Source: Asterias amurensis (lineage: Eukaryota > Echinodermata > Asteroidea > Forcipulatida > Asteriidae). From it: a DNA stretch of 64,000 nucleotides. Position numbers and translations under genes: made by a program. The notes under the pieces were generated by a model that saw only the letters and a list, made by a program, of their open reading frames with translations, was not told where the DNA came from and did no database searches. The stretch is taken from the NCBI RefSeq assembly GCF_032118995.1, contig NC_092649.1:30704927-30768926 (forward strand), read 5' to 3'. This document shows positions 1 to 11,700 of the stretch, in pieces. Positions within the stretch are counted from its first letter, which is position 1. Every line of letters starts with the position of its first letter.

Positions 1-149
1 CTATATTGGCACTAATTGTGCTGTATGGTGGAACTACTTTACACTGCTAGCTATAGTTCTTCATAGGTGAAGAGTTGCTTATAACTTGCCAAAAATTATG
101 GGGGAAGAAGGACTTCATCTCAAATAAAGGCTATAAAATGTCTAGCTTC

Positions 150-1190
150 AAACCATTCTGACTGCTGATGACTTTCTGCACCTGTATTCTCAACTCCACC
201 AATGCAGCTCCCATTGTAGCCTCCAGTTATAATGGTGCTTACAGAACCCAGGGTTTTCGCTGAAATAAGGGAAATTACATACAGTAAGCCCATACCACTC
301 TGTTAATTTGTGATTATTTGCAAAAAGAGCTGAATGCTACATTGTTTCAAGATACAGTAGGGTACTATCTCAACTTCAAGAGGGAGAAATTAGTATCATT
401 TTTTGAATGATAATGCTGTTGTGAAATTGTAAATGGAGGAAAAATGTTTGACCATGTGCTCCTTCTTTGAAGGTTGGTTTTGAAATCACTGCCCAAGCTT
501 GTTATTGAGTCAGCCAAACTCTGGATGTCTTCAAGAACAGGCTAAAATCAACCCCTCCTCACACCGAATGCCAAATTTAATAACTGCTATAGTTACTTGC
601 TTATACAAATCTGTTGTTATGCCTTGAGTGTCTGCACCTGCTTGTTTTACACCTCAACCAATGTATGAGTTTACACCAGTGGAGGCTTCAGCAGTACAAG
701 ATAGATGATGTGCTATGTAATGATGATGATTATGAATGATGATAACTGCTAGCTATATATCTAGATGTTCAAATGTGATAACTTGCTTAATTTCCTAACA
801 TCAAAACAACAAGTTTTTCTCGATGGTAACTGCAACCCTAACCCTAACCTCAACTCAAATTTAAATCATGTTTCACCTAAACCAGGCTGTTGTTGACTCT
901 CTACACCTGCATCCTCTTGTACCCATCCCAATGCAGCTCCAAACAACTCCAGTTGTAGTCACCACTGCACATAATGTGGCCTTCAGTCAAGGCACTCGCA
1001 GATCTCTGGATGATTAAAGCTGAAATTAGACGACTGATAACAAGCTCACACAACCTTTGTGTCGGCCCCGGTTGCAATCATTCTCCATGTGCCTTGCATC
1101 CGTGCGCTCTTACAGAACGAACGCATTGCACACGGAGGGTGACTGCAACAGGGTTGTGATTATTTGCAAGAAGAGCTAGAGTGAATAACA
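150..1190. repeat. Diverged duplicated segment, otherwise no gene seen
   Basis: 150-360 and 890-1190 share CACC-AATGCAGCTCC, CTCCAGTT-TA and TTTGTGATTATTTGCAAAAA GAGCT-like words. A short CTAACCCTAACCCTAACC at about 837-855 is telomere-like but only three units. Nothing coding was supported in 1-1440. Confidence 0.4.
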
Positions 1191-1448
1191 TATTAAAAGA
1201 TGGAGGGCATCTTGTACAGAAATGCAAACAATTGTTTGTAAATCAATCACTGCTTGTTCAATGGAAAAGCAAACAATGCATTACTTTGGCAAAATTTTAA
1301 ACGACTGGCTAAATTTTTAAGGATTTGGGATAACAAAGACAAGTTTACTAGAGCAGGATTATACCAACTGGAGCTTTACAAACTGAGCTATGTAGATCTA
1401 TGTTGGTGCTTTGCCTAATATTGGTCCTGGGTGCAATTCAAACAATAT

Positions 1449-1795
1449 TTAAAGGCAATGGACACTATCGGTAATTACTCAAGCTATTTATTAGCATAAC
1501 ACCGTTCTTGGTGACGAAGAATGGGGAGAAGTGCCATAGTTTTCAAGAAAGAAGTAAATTTCCACGAATTTGATTTCGAGACTTCAGGTTTAGAACTTGA
1601 GGTCTCAAAATCAACCATATAAACGCACACAACTGTGGTGACAAGGGTGTTTTTTGCGTCTTTCATTATTATCTCGCAAGTTCGATGACTGATTGAGCTC
1701 AAATTTTCACAGGTTTGTTATTTCATGCATATGTTGAGCTACACCAACTGTGAAGACTAGTCTTTGACAATTATTAATAGTGTCCTCTTCAAAAA
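1449..1795 (+). mobile_element. MITE, GGCAGTGGACACTATTGGTA family (copy 1)
   Basis: It opens TTAAAGGCAATGGACACTAT and closes with an inverted, degraded counterpart (TTAATAGTGTCCTCTTC). The interior has the family's landmarks: a direct pair of AACTTGAGGTCTCAAAATCA-like segments, and TCAAATTTTCACAGGTTTGT before the right end. Non-coding. Other copies in this window: 31361-31746, 46697-47106, 54032-54419. Confidence 0.8.
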
Positions 1796-2137
1796 ATTAA
1801 AAATACTATTTCCTATGTAAATTTAATAATAAAAAGACGTTCAGAAATGTTTATGATTCTTAAAAATGTCTTATTATACTATAGTTGGGTAAAATCTTCC
1901 ATAAGTAGTTTCTTGACCAGAAACTCCTTTCTTACATAACTTTATGCATTACCAAACCTTGTGCGAGACCTTTTTCCCTGCAGGTAGACATCACTTCAGC
2001 TGCACAAGAAAGTTTAGTCACTTCAAGATGGGAAAACATCACCTGCATACTTGGGAAGAAAACTATCTAGAAAGGTTAGCATTTGGGGGTCACATCATGC
2101 CATAGCGTGATTTACACCATGAGTTTACCCTGAGACC

Positions 2138-2618
2138 TTACCAACCTGTCATTATGTACGGTGCCCATGAGTTAGCCACCAATGTGCAGTCACATGTCAT
2201 TGGCAGTAGGAAGAATCGGTTATACTGTGAAAAACAAGAAAAAGGTTATTGCCTGAAAAGGAAGAGGTTAGAAACCTGTGGAAGTAAGAGCTGCAAAAAT
2301 GGTTAGAATTCAGCTGTGGAGAAAAGTGTTAGTTTCTTTCTCACTTACCAATACTTTACCTGTCGTGAATAACTTGACCTTTGCTTGAAAACACTTAACC
2401 TCACTGACCCCTGATCATCAGCAACATCGGAGAGAGAATCGTCATCGTCTACCATGGAGCTACCAATATTCAGTAAACCTGCTAGAAAAGGGAGTTAATC
2501 TTATCTCTAGGCCAACACTATTATTAACTCTAGGCCTACACTTACCACTAATACATACCTTCAGGAATCAATGACATCAGTGTTCTCATCAGTGGTTGGC
2601 AGCTGTTGGTTGATCTCC
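2138..2618 (-). CDS. Last exons of an unidentified minus-strand gene
   Basis: Three linked exon candidates read on the minus strand: 2559-2618 (or 2559-2602, two possible acceptors), 2360-2478 and 2138-2224. The middle one is open in only one frame (SSMVDDDDSLSDVADDQGSV...), flanked by a good acceptor (TTTTCTAGCAG) and donor (GTAAAG), with a 79-nt intron on its upstream side. The last reads YNRFFLLPMTCDCTLVANSW...TGW and stops; its acceptor is GTTTTTCACAG. Phases agree across all three. An ATTAAA on the minus strand at 1822-1827 could be the polyadenylation signal. An alternative last exon begins near 2314 with LNSNHFCSSYFH. Upstream exons were not found with confidence between 2.6 and 8 kb. 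Function unknown. Confidence 0.42.
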
Positions 2619-4295
2619 CTGTTTCATCATGGAGAGGGAAGTTCCCCCTTTTTTTTCTTCTTTCTTCTCTTCCAGCTATTATTATTATTATTATTTTTTT
2701 TTTGTCGCAGAGCTTATAAAAATAATTTCATATATTTTACCAACAGGGCCATGACTTAAAACATATTTGTATTCGTTGAATTTGGGCTGAAGTTATCTGT
2801 AACTGCTTTTGCCAATATTCGTTTGTAATCACTTCCTTCATGAGAACTTTGCTAAGATAGTATGTGTTGTCTTTTGTTACTACATAATTTGAAGGACCTT
2901 TGGTCATCCCTATGCTTAAAGAACAATAGCTATAACATAATTAATGAAATGCTGTCATTAGGAATATTATGTATATTAACTTAGTCTGTTTAAATTGCTT
3001 TACATAATATTCCTTAATCAAACATTGATCATCAATATGAATTGTTGGTTCCGTGCCAGTGAAGTAAAACAAACAGATTTTAGGGAAGATTCCACCACTT
3101 TCTCAATAATTTATGACAACTATAATTAATTATGACAACTGACGACTTTGAAGTTTCAACCCCAAGAAATTTCCAGTAAGACTTGTCTTCTAATTAAAAA
3201 GCATCATTGGCTTCGACCAATATGCAAAACAAGAAATACCAAGACAGAGTGAAGTCACATTGAAAGCTCAACAAAATGTGGGACAACATCAACAAGTTCA
3301 TCGTAGATCACCTAGTGGGGACAGGGGCTGTAAAACAAGGGTGGGAACCTGCAAGAAATGGGTTAGATCTTCGCTTACCGTTTTCACACTCTAGTCTTTG
3401 TCTTTCGTTGGATGAAATCCAATGCCATATCCAGAACCACACAATCCATAGATTACTCTCACCAGAAAAATGTTGTGCCTTGAATCTTGACTTGGAACAC
3501 GGCAGCTTTCAACGTCCGCACTCCTATCGTCGTTCGCCGACTCGGCCTACATCCGCCAGCAAGGCCCGGTGCACATTCTTGACGGAAAAGTCAGTTAAAA
3601 AACAACCCCTATACTCAACACTACAGTTCAAGTTCTGAAGGGGTCTATTAAGGTTAAGTTTCAAACGTAGGCATTGAGATTATGTGCTTGAACAAAAAGT
3701 TTTTAAAAGAGCTCTAGTCTATGCTCGACATCACATGGCTTCGGTCGTGCATCTTAATACACTGCAGTCAGTCCGCGTTCAGTTGTCACTGAGCACTCTT
3801 TAGCCACACTCGAGTGCTCAATATTGAAGTTAAATATTGTCTAATGGTTCACTTCTAACAAGTCTGTAGTCCTAGTTGAACTCACGATATGTACTGAAGG
3901 GCTCAATGGTGATTTGTTTCTTCTTCTGCATTTTGTAAAAGTGACAATTCCTTCTTGCAAGTGAAAGATTTACACAGCACTCTCCCCGTCCTTTCTCTAT
4001 GCTCCGTTTCAGAAACATGGTCTCAGACGACTGTGCTTCAAAACTCAACCAAGGCTATTGTCAAATGCTGCATCAGTTTCAGCCAAAATTTCCTTAACTT
4101 TTTATCAGCAATTATGAGTTATTTTGTTCGGTAAAGTTCATCAAAAACGCGACGTCCAAATCCAGCGCTGGAGCCCAGAGGTAGGGCCCATCCTTCGTGC
4201 AGTCCACGCGTACTAAAAGTGACTTGTCAAAATGTCGTCTGCCCACAAGTGCCCACACGCCCGCACGTGCGCCTCGTTTGCATAATTACACCTGC
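2619..4295. other. No supported gene
   Basis: Contains T-rich and ATT runs (2648-2704) and AT-rich sequence. A 120-codon plus-strand frame at 3276-3638 shows no recognisable motif. Upstream exons of the minus-strand gene ending at 2138 may lie here, but none could be defended. Confidence 0.4.
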
Positions 4296-4500
4296 TGAGA
4301 TTGCAATTAGTGAATCTGATTGGAGGTTGGATCGCAATCAGTGAATCTGATTGGAGGACCCAACTCTTAAGAATAACAAACTCGCGTGGGGTCTTTCTGC
4401 CCATTTCAACTGGATCTGATTGGAGGTTGAAATTACAATCAGTGAATCTGATTGGAGGATCCAACTCTTCAAGAACAACAAACTCGCGTGTAGGCTAGTC
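4296..4500. repeat. Tandem duplication with AGTGAATCTGATTGGAGG words
   Basis: AGTGAATCTGATTGGAGG occurs three times, a shorter CTGATTGGAGGTTG once, and the longer CAACTCTTAAGAATAACAAA / CAACTCTTCAAGAACAACAAA plus CTCGCGTG segment is present twice about 130 bp apart. GATTGG is a reverse CCAAT box. No coding. Confidence 0.75.
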
Positions 4501-4949
4501 ACTCTGCCCATTTTAACTGCGCAGGTCACTGTTATCTAGGGACTGGATGCTTGTAATGCATTTGCATGCAGTGTGGTTAAATCCAGGGGCCAAAAAGGCA
4601 ACAAGCCATTTCTCAGTAAAGTGAGGGCGCTGTTTCGATTTCTCGACACCGGGCTTGGAATTAAGACATATGATTATTATTGTTCCATAATAAAAAGCTT
4701 AAGTAAAGGCAGTCCCAAAAGATCTGAGCAACTTCTCACTCTCTTCATTACAAATGTCAGAGTTCTTTTTAACTTTGTATAGAGAATGGTGTTTATTGCG
4801 GGAAGTGAAAGTAAATGATTTTATTAAATAACGTGAAGGATGTATGTCGGAGCTAACCCTAGTGGTCAGAGAGATTCATCTATTGTTCAGCTTTCAAAAT
4901 TAATGGAAGTCACACACCTGTTTCCTTCGCTTTCAACCAGAAATACTCT

Positions 4950-5048
4950 TTAACCCCCCCCCCCAAAAAAAAAAAAAAAATAAAAAATAAAAAAAATAAA
5001 ATATCTATATAAGAAAACAATTATAATAATAATAATAATAATAATCAT

Positions 5049-5090
<42 letters not shown>

Positions 5091-5120
5091 AATAAAGTAA
5101 GAATATATATATATATATTA
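4950..5120. repeat. Poly-C/poly-A tract and AAT microsatellite
   Basis: A run of C then A (4953-4981), A/T-rich sequence, then about 20 AAT units with two interruptions (5025-5093) and a short TA run. Simple sequence only. Confidence 0.95.
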
Positions 5121-5676
5121 TTTTGTTTTAGTTCCCAGTTAAAAGTTGAAGTTTTTCTTCCCAGTTAATATGTGACCATAAGTAGAGTAAATGGCCTTAG
5201 CTTTCGATCTTATCCTCGGAGGCATAAAACAAGTACAATCAATACCATACCAATTTTGTTGAAAAAAGAAAGAGGGGAGACTGCCCTTAGAGGGTTTCTT
5301 TTGATTGATTTCCAAACATACAAACAAGGCCATCGCTATAAGAAAAGGATCACCACACTTGATGAACTGACCTATGGGCATATCTGTTTCAATTAGGTTT
5401 TTCTTCCCAGTTAATATTTGTTGCCAAATTAATGTTCAGAGTGCTGGTTGTTATTTGTACAGTTCTTTTTGTTGTCTTTTTGGTTTTCTCGCTTGTTGGC
5501 CTTTAGGTCTTTTTGCTTGATTTTGTTGAACTGGGGTCATCCCCCAAACTGTGAACATGAAGCTCCATTATTGCACTGTGTAATACCAAATCAAGAGCAT
5601 CAATCCTGGGGGCAGCAGATGACACCACTTAAAGGGTAAAAATTTCACCTCCCCCCCCTCCCCCCCCTCAAGATTA

Positions 5677-6470
5677 CACACCACAGAGCATCTTAAATGA
5701 AAAGTGATGACACGACGTAAAGGATTATCGTGCGAATGCTCCATCTTTGACAGATTTGCAACCCCCCCCACCCTAAACAGAGTGGGAGGGACATGTCCCC
5801 CACACTCTTTTTTTGTAGGTGGGGGTACACAATATGAAATATCCCCGTGTCTTTGACCACCTTTTACATGATACCCAAATATCGCACTGTGTAATACCGA
5901 ACCATGTACGTGTACCATAATGGGCATTTATCTAAAGTAAGGGGCGGGAGACACATCCCACACTTTATGAGGGGACACCACATCTCGTCCCTCCATATTT
6001 TTGAGCATTTTTATCATACACATACACTACACATACCCTTCTGTTAAAAAAAAAAAAATGAAAGTTCAAGAAGTTCAAGAATCCAAAAGGGCCCTGAAGG
6101 CTTATTGTTCTGTTTCGTTTGCCATGATTCCTCTAAATGGCCTAAGATTGCACAACAGAGCATCTAGAATGCAACTTTCCCAGACCCATGGCGTAAAGGT
6201 TTCACACTCGCATGCCCACTCTTTGACAGATTTGTCACCTAAAATTTGTTACAGATCTGCAACTGAAGATGCTGCTTACCCACCATAAAGCATCTGAAAT
6301 GTAAAATATTCCCCAGACCCCAAGGCCATAAGAAGGCTTCTCGTTTTGACTCGCATCTTTAATAGATTTGCCCCACCACCCCTCCCCCCCTGCCATCCAA
6401 GTGATTGTTTGGATCAACCTTTGACGATGCTGGTGATAATTTGGATGAAACGTCCACATCACCCACATCA
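5677..6470. repeat. Degenerate three-copy repeat with C-rich runs
   Basis: Three blocks (near 5677, 6147 and 6277) share CAGAGCATCT/AAGCATCTGAAATG, a CGTAAAGG or GGCCATAAG core and CTTTGACAGATTTG(C) followed by C runs. GCACTGTGTAATACC occurs at about 5572 and 5884. Old tandem duplication. Confidence 0.5.
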
Positions 6471-6984
6471 CCCCAGACCCCACGCTGCCAATGTTGTGAC
6501 TAACAATGCCCCCCCCAATCTTTCAAGACGGATCGACACCCATGGTGCCCATTAGTCAATTTATTCCAATCCAATGTTAATATTGTGATACGATAGTAGA
6601 GTTGTGTTTTGGTTTTCCAGGAAACAATAACACAATCCATATAACAAGATTTCTAAATTTAACGAACATATTGTTATTTATTAGTTACAAGCTCAATTTT
6701 CAGTTAAGTAAAAAGTCAATCAACAAATATGTTAATTGTTCATAATCATTGTGACATTACTTGAACAGACTGTTATAAACACTGAGGGCCCCTTCCAGTA
6801 CTCAATAGTCCTGTGCGATGTACCACCACTCAGAGCTTGTCAGCTATTCCATCATTTACAGTTACTGTGTTTTCTGACTTACTGATAGGCCTACTAATTG
6901 TTCATCTTTGCTCCCTCAAAATATTCTGACAAATTAATATGTTAAATGAACTTGAGCAACATTTGAAGAATGTGAAGTACATGA

Positions 6985-7105
6985 CAGGCGCCTTGTCGGT
7001 CTGGGTTCCTTCATGAAAGGCGCCTTATGGGTCTGGACTCCTGCATGACAGGTGCCTTGTGGGTCTGGGTTCCTTCATGACAGGTGCCTCATCGGTCTGG
7101 GTTCC
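6985..7105. repeat. 32-bp tandem repeat (4 units)
   Basis: Repeats of CATGACAGGCGCCTTGTCGG TCTGGGTTCCTT with G/T and A/G variants. Short and imperfect. Confidence 0.85.
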
Positions 7106-7674
7106 TTCAATTCTAGCACTGGACTCACAGGTTCTACAATTCAGAAGGTTATTATATCCCAGTTAGGGTAAAGACTCTTTGTGTTTGTTGGTACCACTGT
7201 ACAAAATTCAAACAGGGAGTAACACAAAAACCCAGATCCAAATCTTTTAAAGACCTCTATAGTATACTTAAACCCCACCTGATAAGGTGGTATCATCGTG
7301 TCAGACAAAGGTCTCACAAAAAGGGAGAATTTAACCGCCCAAAAAATCTTTACCGGTGTAAACAAAATAAAATGGATCACACTTAATTTCTCTAGTGCAT
7401 TGATGCTTATGGAGCGATTCTATGCAGATTTGCACAATTTTCCCAGTATGAAGAATGCACAAATCGACAGAATACACAAAGTAAGCATTGACTCACAACA
7501 GCTGTCAGGGGAAAATCAATTCTGGACATCAGTTCAGATCTTTAGGGAGGAATTTATTTTTGAGAAACATGTCTGATCTAACACAATCCTATAACCATAT
7601 CGTACAAGATCTTCTACATACCTCAGGTGAGTTAAAGTAGATTAGTAACAACAATAACAATAATAATATTAAAT

Positions 7675-8182
7675 TTGGTTTTTACCCATACACCAATGTG
7701 TGTTAGCACTGTATACTCAGTACAATCCAGAGTCATGTGAACAAATATCACAAGCATATTACTCGGGTGGGATTCGAACCCACGACCCTTGCAAAAAGAC
7801 AAAATGCAAGTTTAGCATCTCTTATATTGGGTGCGTTCGTTTAGCTTGCCCGGGTCGACCCCTTGTTCCTCTTGGGAAAAAAAAACCCCGCCACACACCG
7901 GGGTAAACCCAGGGAAGCTAAACAAATGCACCCAATGTTGCGGTACCCACTGCCAAAACATTCAAACTGCCTCTAGCTACCGGGCAACCTTGGTAGTCTA
8001 GTTGGTAAGACACTGCTCTAGAATTGCAAGGGTCGTGGGTTCGGATTCACCCCTAGTAACATGTCTGTATTATTTTTGTACTGGACTCAGGAAAGTACCG
8101 AGTATAAAGTGCTAACACACATCGGTGTATGGGTTAAAAAAAAAAGTTAAATATTCTTTATCCCCGATGCAAATTTAACATC
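7675..8182. mobile_element. Foldback element with tRNA-like arms (copy 1), carrying a nested MITE
   Basis: The left end TTGGTTTTTACCCATACACC is mirrored at the right (GTGTATGGGT near 8130). Both arms contain a tRNA-like block with a box B (GGATTCGAACC, and GGTTCGGATTC on the other strand). The left block is interrupted at 7827-7935 by a separate inverted-repeat element. Related copies lie at 15716-16112 and 48033-48645. Confidence 0.75.
7827..7935. mobile_element. Nested 109-bp MITE inside the tRNA-like foldback
   Basis: Terminal inverted repeats TTGGGTGCGTTCGTTTAGCT and, inverted at the right end, TTGGGTGCATTTGTTTAGCT. The short internal region is C/A-rich. It interrupts the left arm of the surrounding foldback, so it is the younger of the two. 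Confidence 0.75.
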
Positions 8183-8222
8183 CCTAACAATAATAATATT
8201 ACAAGGTTAGGGTCCCTACTGT

Positions 8223-8228
8223 TTTATT
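8223..8228 (-). promoter_or_regulatory. Candidate polyadenylation signal of the UBX-LRR gene
   Basis: The minus strand reads AATAAA here, about 515 nt past the stop codon at 8741-8743. The intervening 8229-8740 shows no other gene and would be the 3' UTR. A weaker CATAAA lies closer to the stop. The assignment is by position only. Confidence 0.4.
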
Positions 8229-8740
8229 AGCACAGGTTCTTACATAGCGCTTCATCACACCTCTAGGAGCGTGTCAAGCTCTTTTTTCCCTGCAAGGTAT
8301 GCATAGCTATGTTATGAGACATATTCCTGTTTACATGTGGAACCACTGAAAGTATTTATGAATAAATAGCTTTTCAGATTGATGTGGGTAAGCACTTGTC
8401 GACTCGCTAAGCATGTATGGGCTTGACATCTTGTGAAAATACTGTTACAGTTTTTTCTTGAGTTCTCAGTAAGTTGACATTGACAATGTATTCAGCTGAG
8501 ACTTTTGCTTGTTACTTTCATTGTATCTTTCTTTATAATGTTCCCCTTAAATCAGCATTACGTTGACATAACTTATGTATGACCCTACCTTTACATAATC
8601 AATATTTGCTACTAAAGCTCCATGTTCTCTTCAAACAGTGTGGATTGCCATAATGCTGATATGCAGAAAACAAATAATAAAAAATTGTTTCAAAATGTCC
8701 CTTAACTATCCAAAGAGTGCATGACTGTGGAACACTCTGA

Positions 8741-11700
8741 TCAGTTATCATCTTCATCACCCCTATAGACTCTCAGGTTGTTGGTACGAACCACCCTGAG
8801 ATTGGGACAACCATGCAGCTGGTTGGCACCATCCATTGTGACGCAGGTAGAATCAAGGTTGAGGAGGGACAGATGTGGCAACTGGAGAGACTGTATGCCT
8901 ATAGAGAATAAAACACACAAATTATATTTGGAACAGCCATTATCAAGAAGTAAAACCAGCCAATATGACGATTCTCAATGCACATGATCGACACACCAAA
9001 GGATGCTTGGTGACATCGGAGTCTAAGCAACACCAGCAGCCATATGGCAGGCTTGTTTTCAAGTTTGTATAATGCAGTGAAGGTACACTAAGCATGTAAT
9101 GCAGTATGGGGTAACAACAGTTTCCCTGATGCTGTATACAGAAAGTTTGTATAATGCAGTGAAGGTACACTAAGCATGTAATGCAGTATGGGGTAACAAC
9201 AGTTTCCCTGATGCTGTATACAGAAAGTTTGTATAATGCAGTGAAGGTACACTAAGCATGTAATGCAGTATGGGGTAGCAACAGTTTCCCTGATGCTGTA
9301 TACAGAAAGTTTGTATAATGCAGTGAAGGTACACTAAGCATGTAATGCAGTATGGGGTAACAATAGTTTCCCTGATGCTGTGTACAGAAAGTTTGTATAA
9401 TGCAGTGAAGGTACACTAAGCATGTAATGCAGTATGGAGTAACAACAGTTTCCCTGATGCTGTATACAGAAAGTTTGTATAATGCAGTGAAGGTACACTA
9501 AGCATGTAATGCAGTATGGGGTAACAATAGTTTCCCTGATGCTGTATACAGAAAGTTTGTATAATGCAGTGAAGGTACACTAAGCATGTAATGCAGTATG
9601 GGGTAACAATAGTTTCCCTGATGCTGTGTACAGAAAGTTTGTATAATGCAGTGAAGGTACACTAAGCATGTAATGCAGTATGGGGTAGCAACAGTTTCCC
9701 TGATGCTGTATACAGAAAGTTTGTATAATGCAGTGAAGGTACACTAAGCATGTAATGCAGTATGGGGTAACAATAGTTTCCCTGATGCTGTATACAGAAA
9801 GTTTGTATAATGCAGTGAAGGTACACTAAGCATGTAATGCAGTATGGGGTAGCAACAGTTTCCCTGATGCTGTATACAGAAAGTTTGTATAATGCAGTGA
9901 AGGTACACTAAGCATGTAATGCAGTATGGGGTAACAATAGTTTCCCTGATGCTGTATACAGAAAGTTTGTATAATGCAGTGAAGGTACACTAAGCATGTA
10001 ATGCAGTATGGGGTAACAACAGTTTACCTGATGCTGTATACAGAAAGTTTGTATAATGCAGTGAAGGTACACTAAGCATGTAATGCAGTATGGGGTAACA
10101 ACAGTTTCCCTGATGCTGTATACAGAAAGTTTGTATAATGCAGTGAAGGTACACTAAGCATGTAATGCAGTATGGGGTAACAATAGTTTCCCTGATGCTG
10201 TATACAGAAAGTTTGTATAATGCAGTGAAGGTACACTAAGCATGTAATGCAGTATGGGGTAACAATAGTTTCCCTGATGCTGTATACAGAAAGTTTGTAT
10301 AATGCAGTGAAGGTACACTAAGCATGTAATGCAGTATGGAGTAACAACAGTTTCCCCGATGCTGTATACAGAAAGTTTGTATAATGCAGTGAAGGTACAC
10401 TAAGCATGTAATGCAGTATGGGGTAACAATAGTTTCCCTGATGCTGTATACAGAAAGTTTGTATAATGCAGTGAAGGTACACTAAGCATGTAATGCAGTA
10501 TGGGGTAACAATAGTTTCCCTGATGCTGTATACAGAAAGTTTGTATAATGCAGTGAAGGTACACTAAGCATGTAATGCAGTATGGAGTAACAACAGTTTC
10601 CCCGATGCTGTATACAGAAAGTTTGTATAATGCAGTGAAGGTACACTAAGCATGTAATGCAGTATGGGGTAACAATAGTTTCCCTGATGCTGTATACAGA
10701 AAGTTTGTATAATGCAGTGAAGGTACACTAAGCATGTAATGCAGTATGGGGTAACAATAGTTTCCCTGATGCTGTATACAGAAAGTTTGTATAATGCAGT
10801 GAAGGTACACTAAGCATGTAATGCAGTATGGGGTAACAACAGTTTACCTGATGCTGTATACAGAAAGTTTGTATAATGCAGTGAAGGTACACTAAGCATG
10901 TAATGCAGTATGGGGTAGCAACAGTTTACCTGATGCTGTATACAGAAAGTTTGTATAATGCAGTGAAGGTACACTAAGCATGTAATGCAGTATGGGGTAA
11001 CAATAGTTTCCCTGATGCTGTATACAGAAAGTTTGTATAATGCAGTGAAGGTACACTAAGCATGTAATGCAGTATGGGGTAACAACAGTTTACCTGATGC
11101 TGTATACAGAAAGTTTGTATAATGCAGTGAAGGTACACTAAGCATGTAATGCAGTATGGGGTAGCAACAGTTTACCTGATGCTGTATACAGAAAGTTTGT
11201 ATAATGCAGTGAAGGTACACTAAGCATGTAATGCAGTATGGGGTAACAATAGTTTCCCTGATGCTGTATACAGAAAGTTTGTATAATGCAGTGAAGGTAC
11301 ACTAAGCATGTAATGCAGTATGGGGTAACAACAGTTTACCTGATGCTGTATACAGAAAGTTTGTATAATGCAGTGAAGGTACACTAAGCATGTAATGCAG
11401 TATGGGGTAGCAACAGTTTACCTGATGCTGTATACAGAAAGTTTGTATAATGCAGTGAAGGTACACTAAGCATGTAATGCAGTATGGGGTAACAATAGTT
11501 TCCCTGATGCTGTATACAGAAAGTTTGTATAATGCAGTGAAGGTACACTAAGCATGTAATGCAGGGTGGGTAGCAACAGTTTCCCTGATGCTGTATACAG
11601 AAAGTTTGTATAATGCAGTGAAGGTACACTAAGCATGTAATGGGCCTTTTTGAGGCATGGCAGACGTGATACGCGCACATCACACGCTGCGACTTCACTG

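Noticed and set aside
837-855. CTAACCCTAACCCTAACC as a telomere or fusion scar
   Set aside because: Only about three units; too short to mean anything.
1984-2070. Plus-strand exon-like frame VDITSAAQESLVTSRWE after CCCTGCAG
   Set aside because: Ends in a stop with no upstream plus-strand exons, and lies just past the better supported minus-strand exons.
3276-3638. 120-codon plus-strand frame
   Set aside because: No motif, no splice context and no support on either side.
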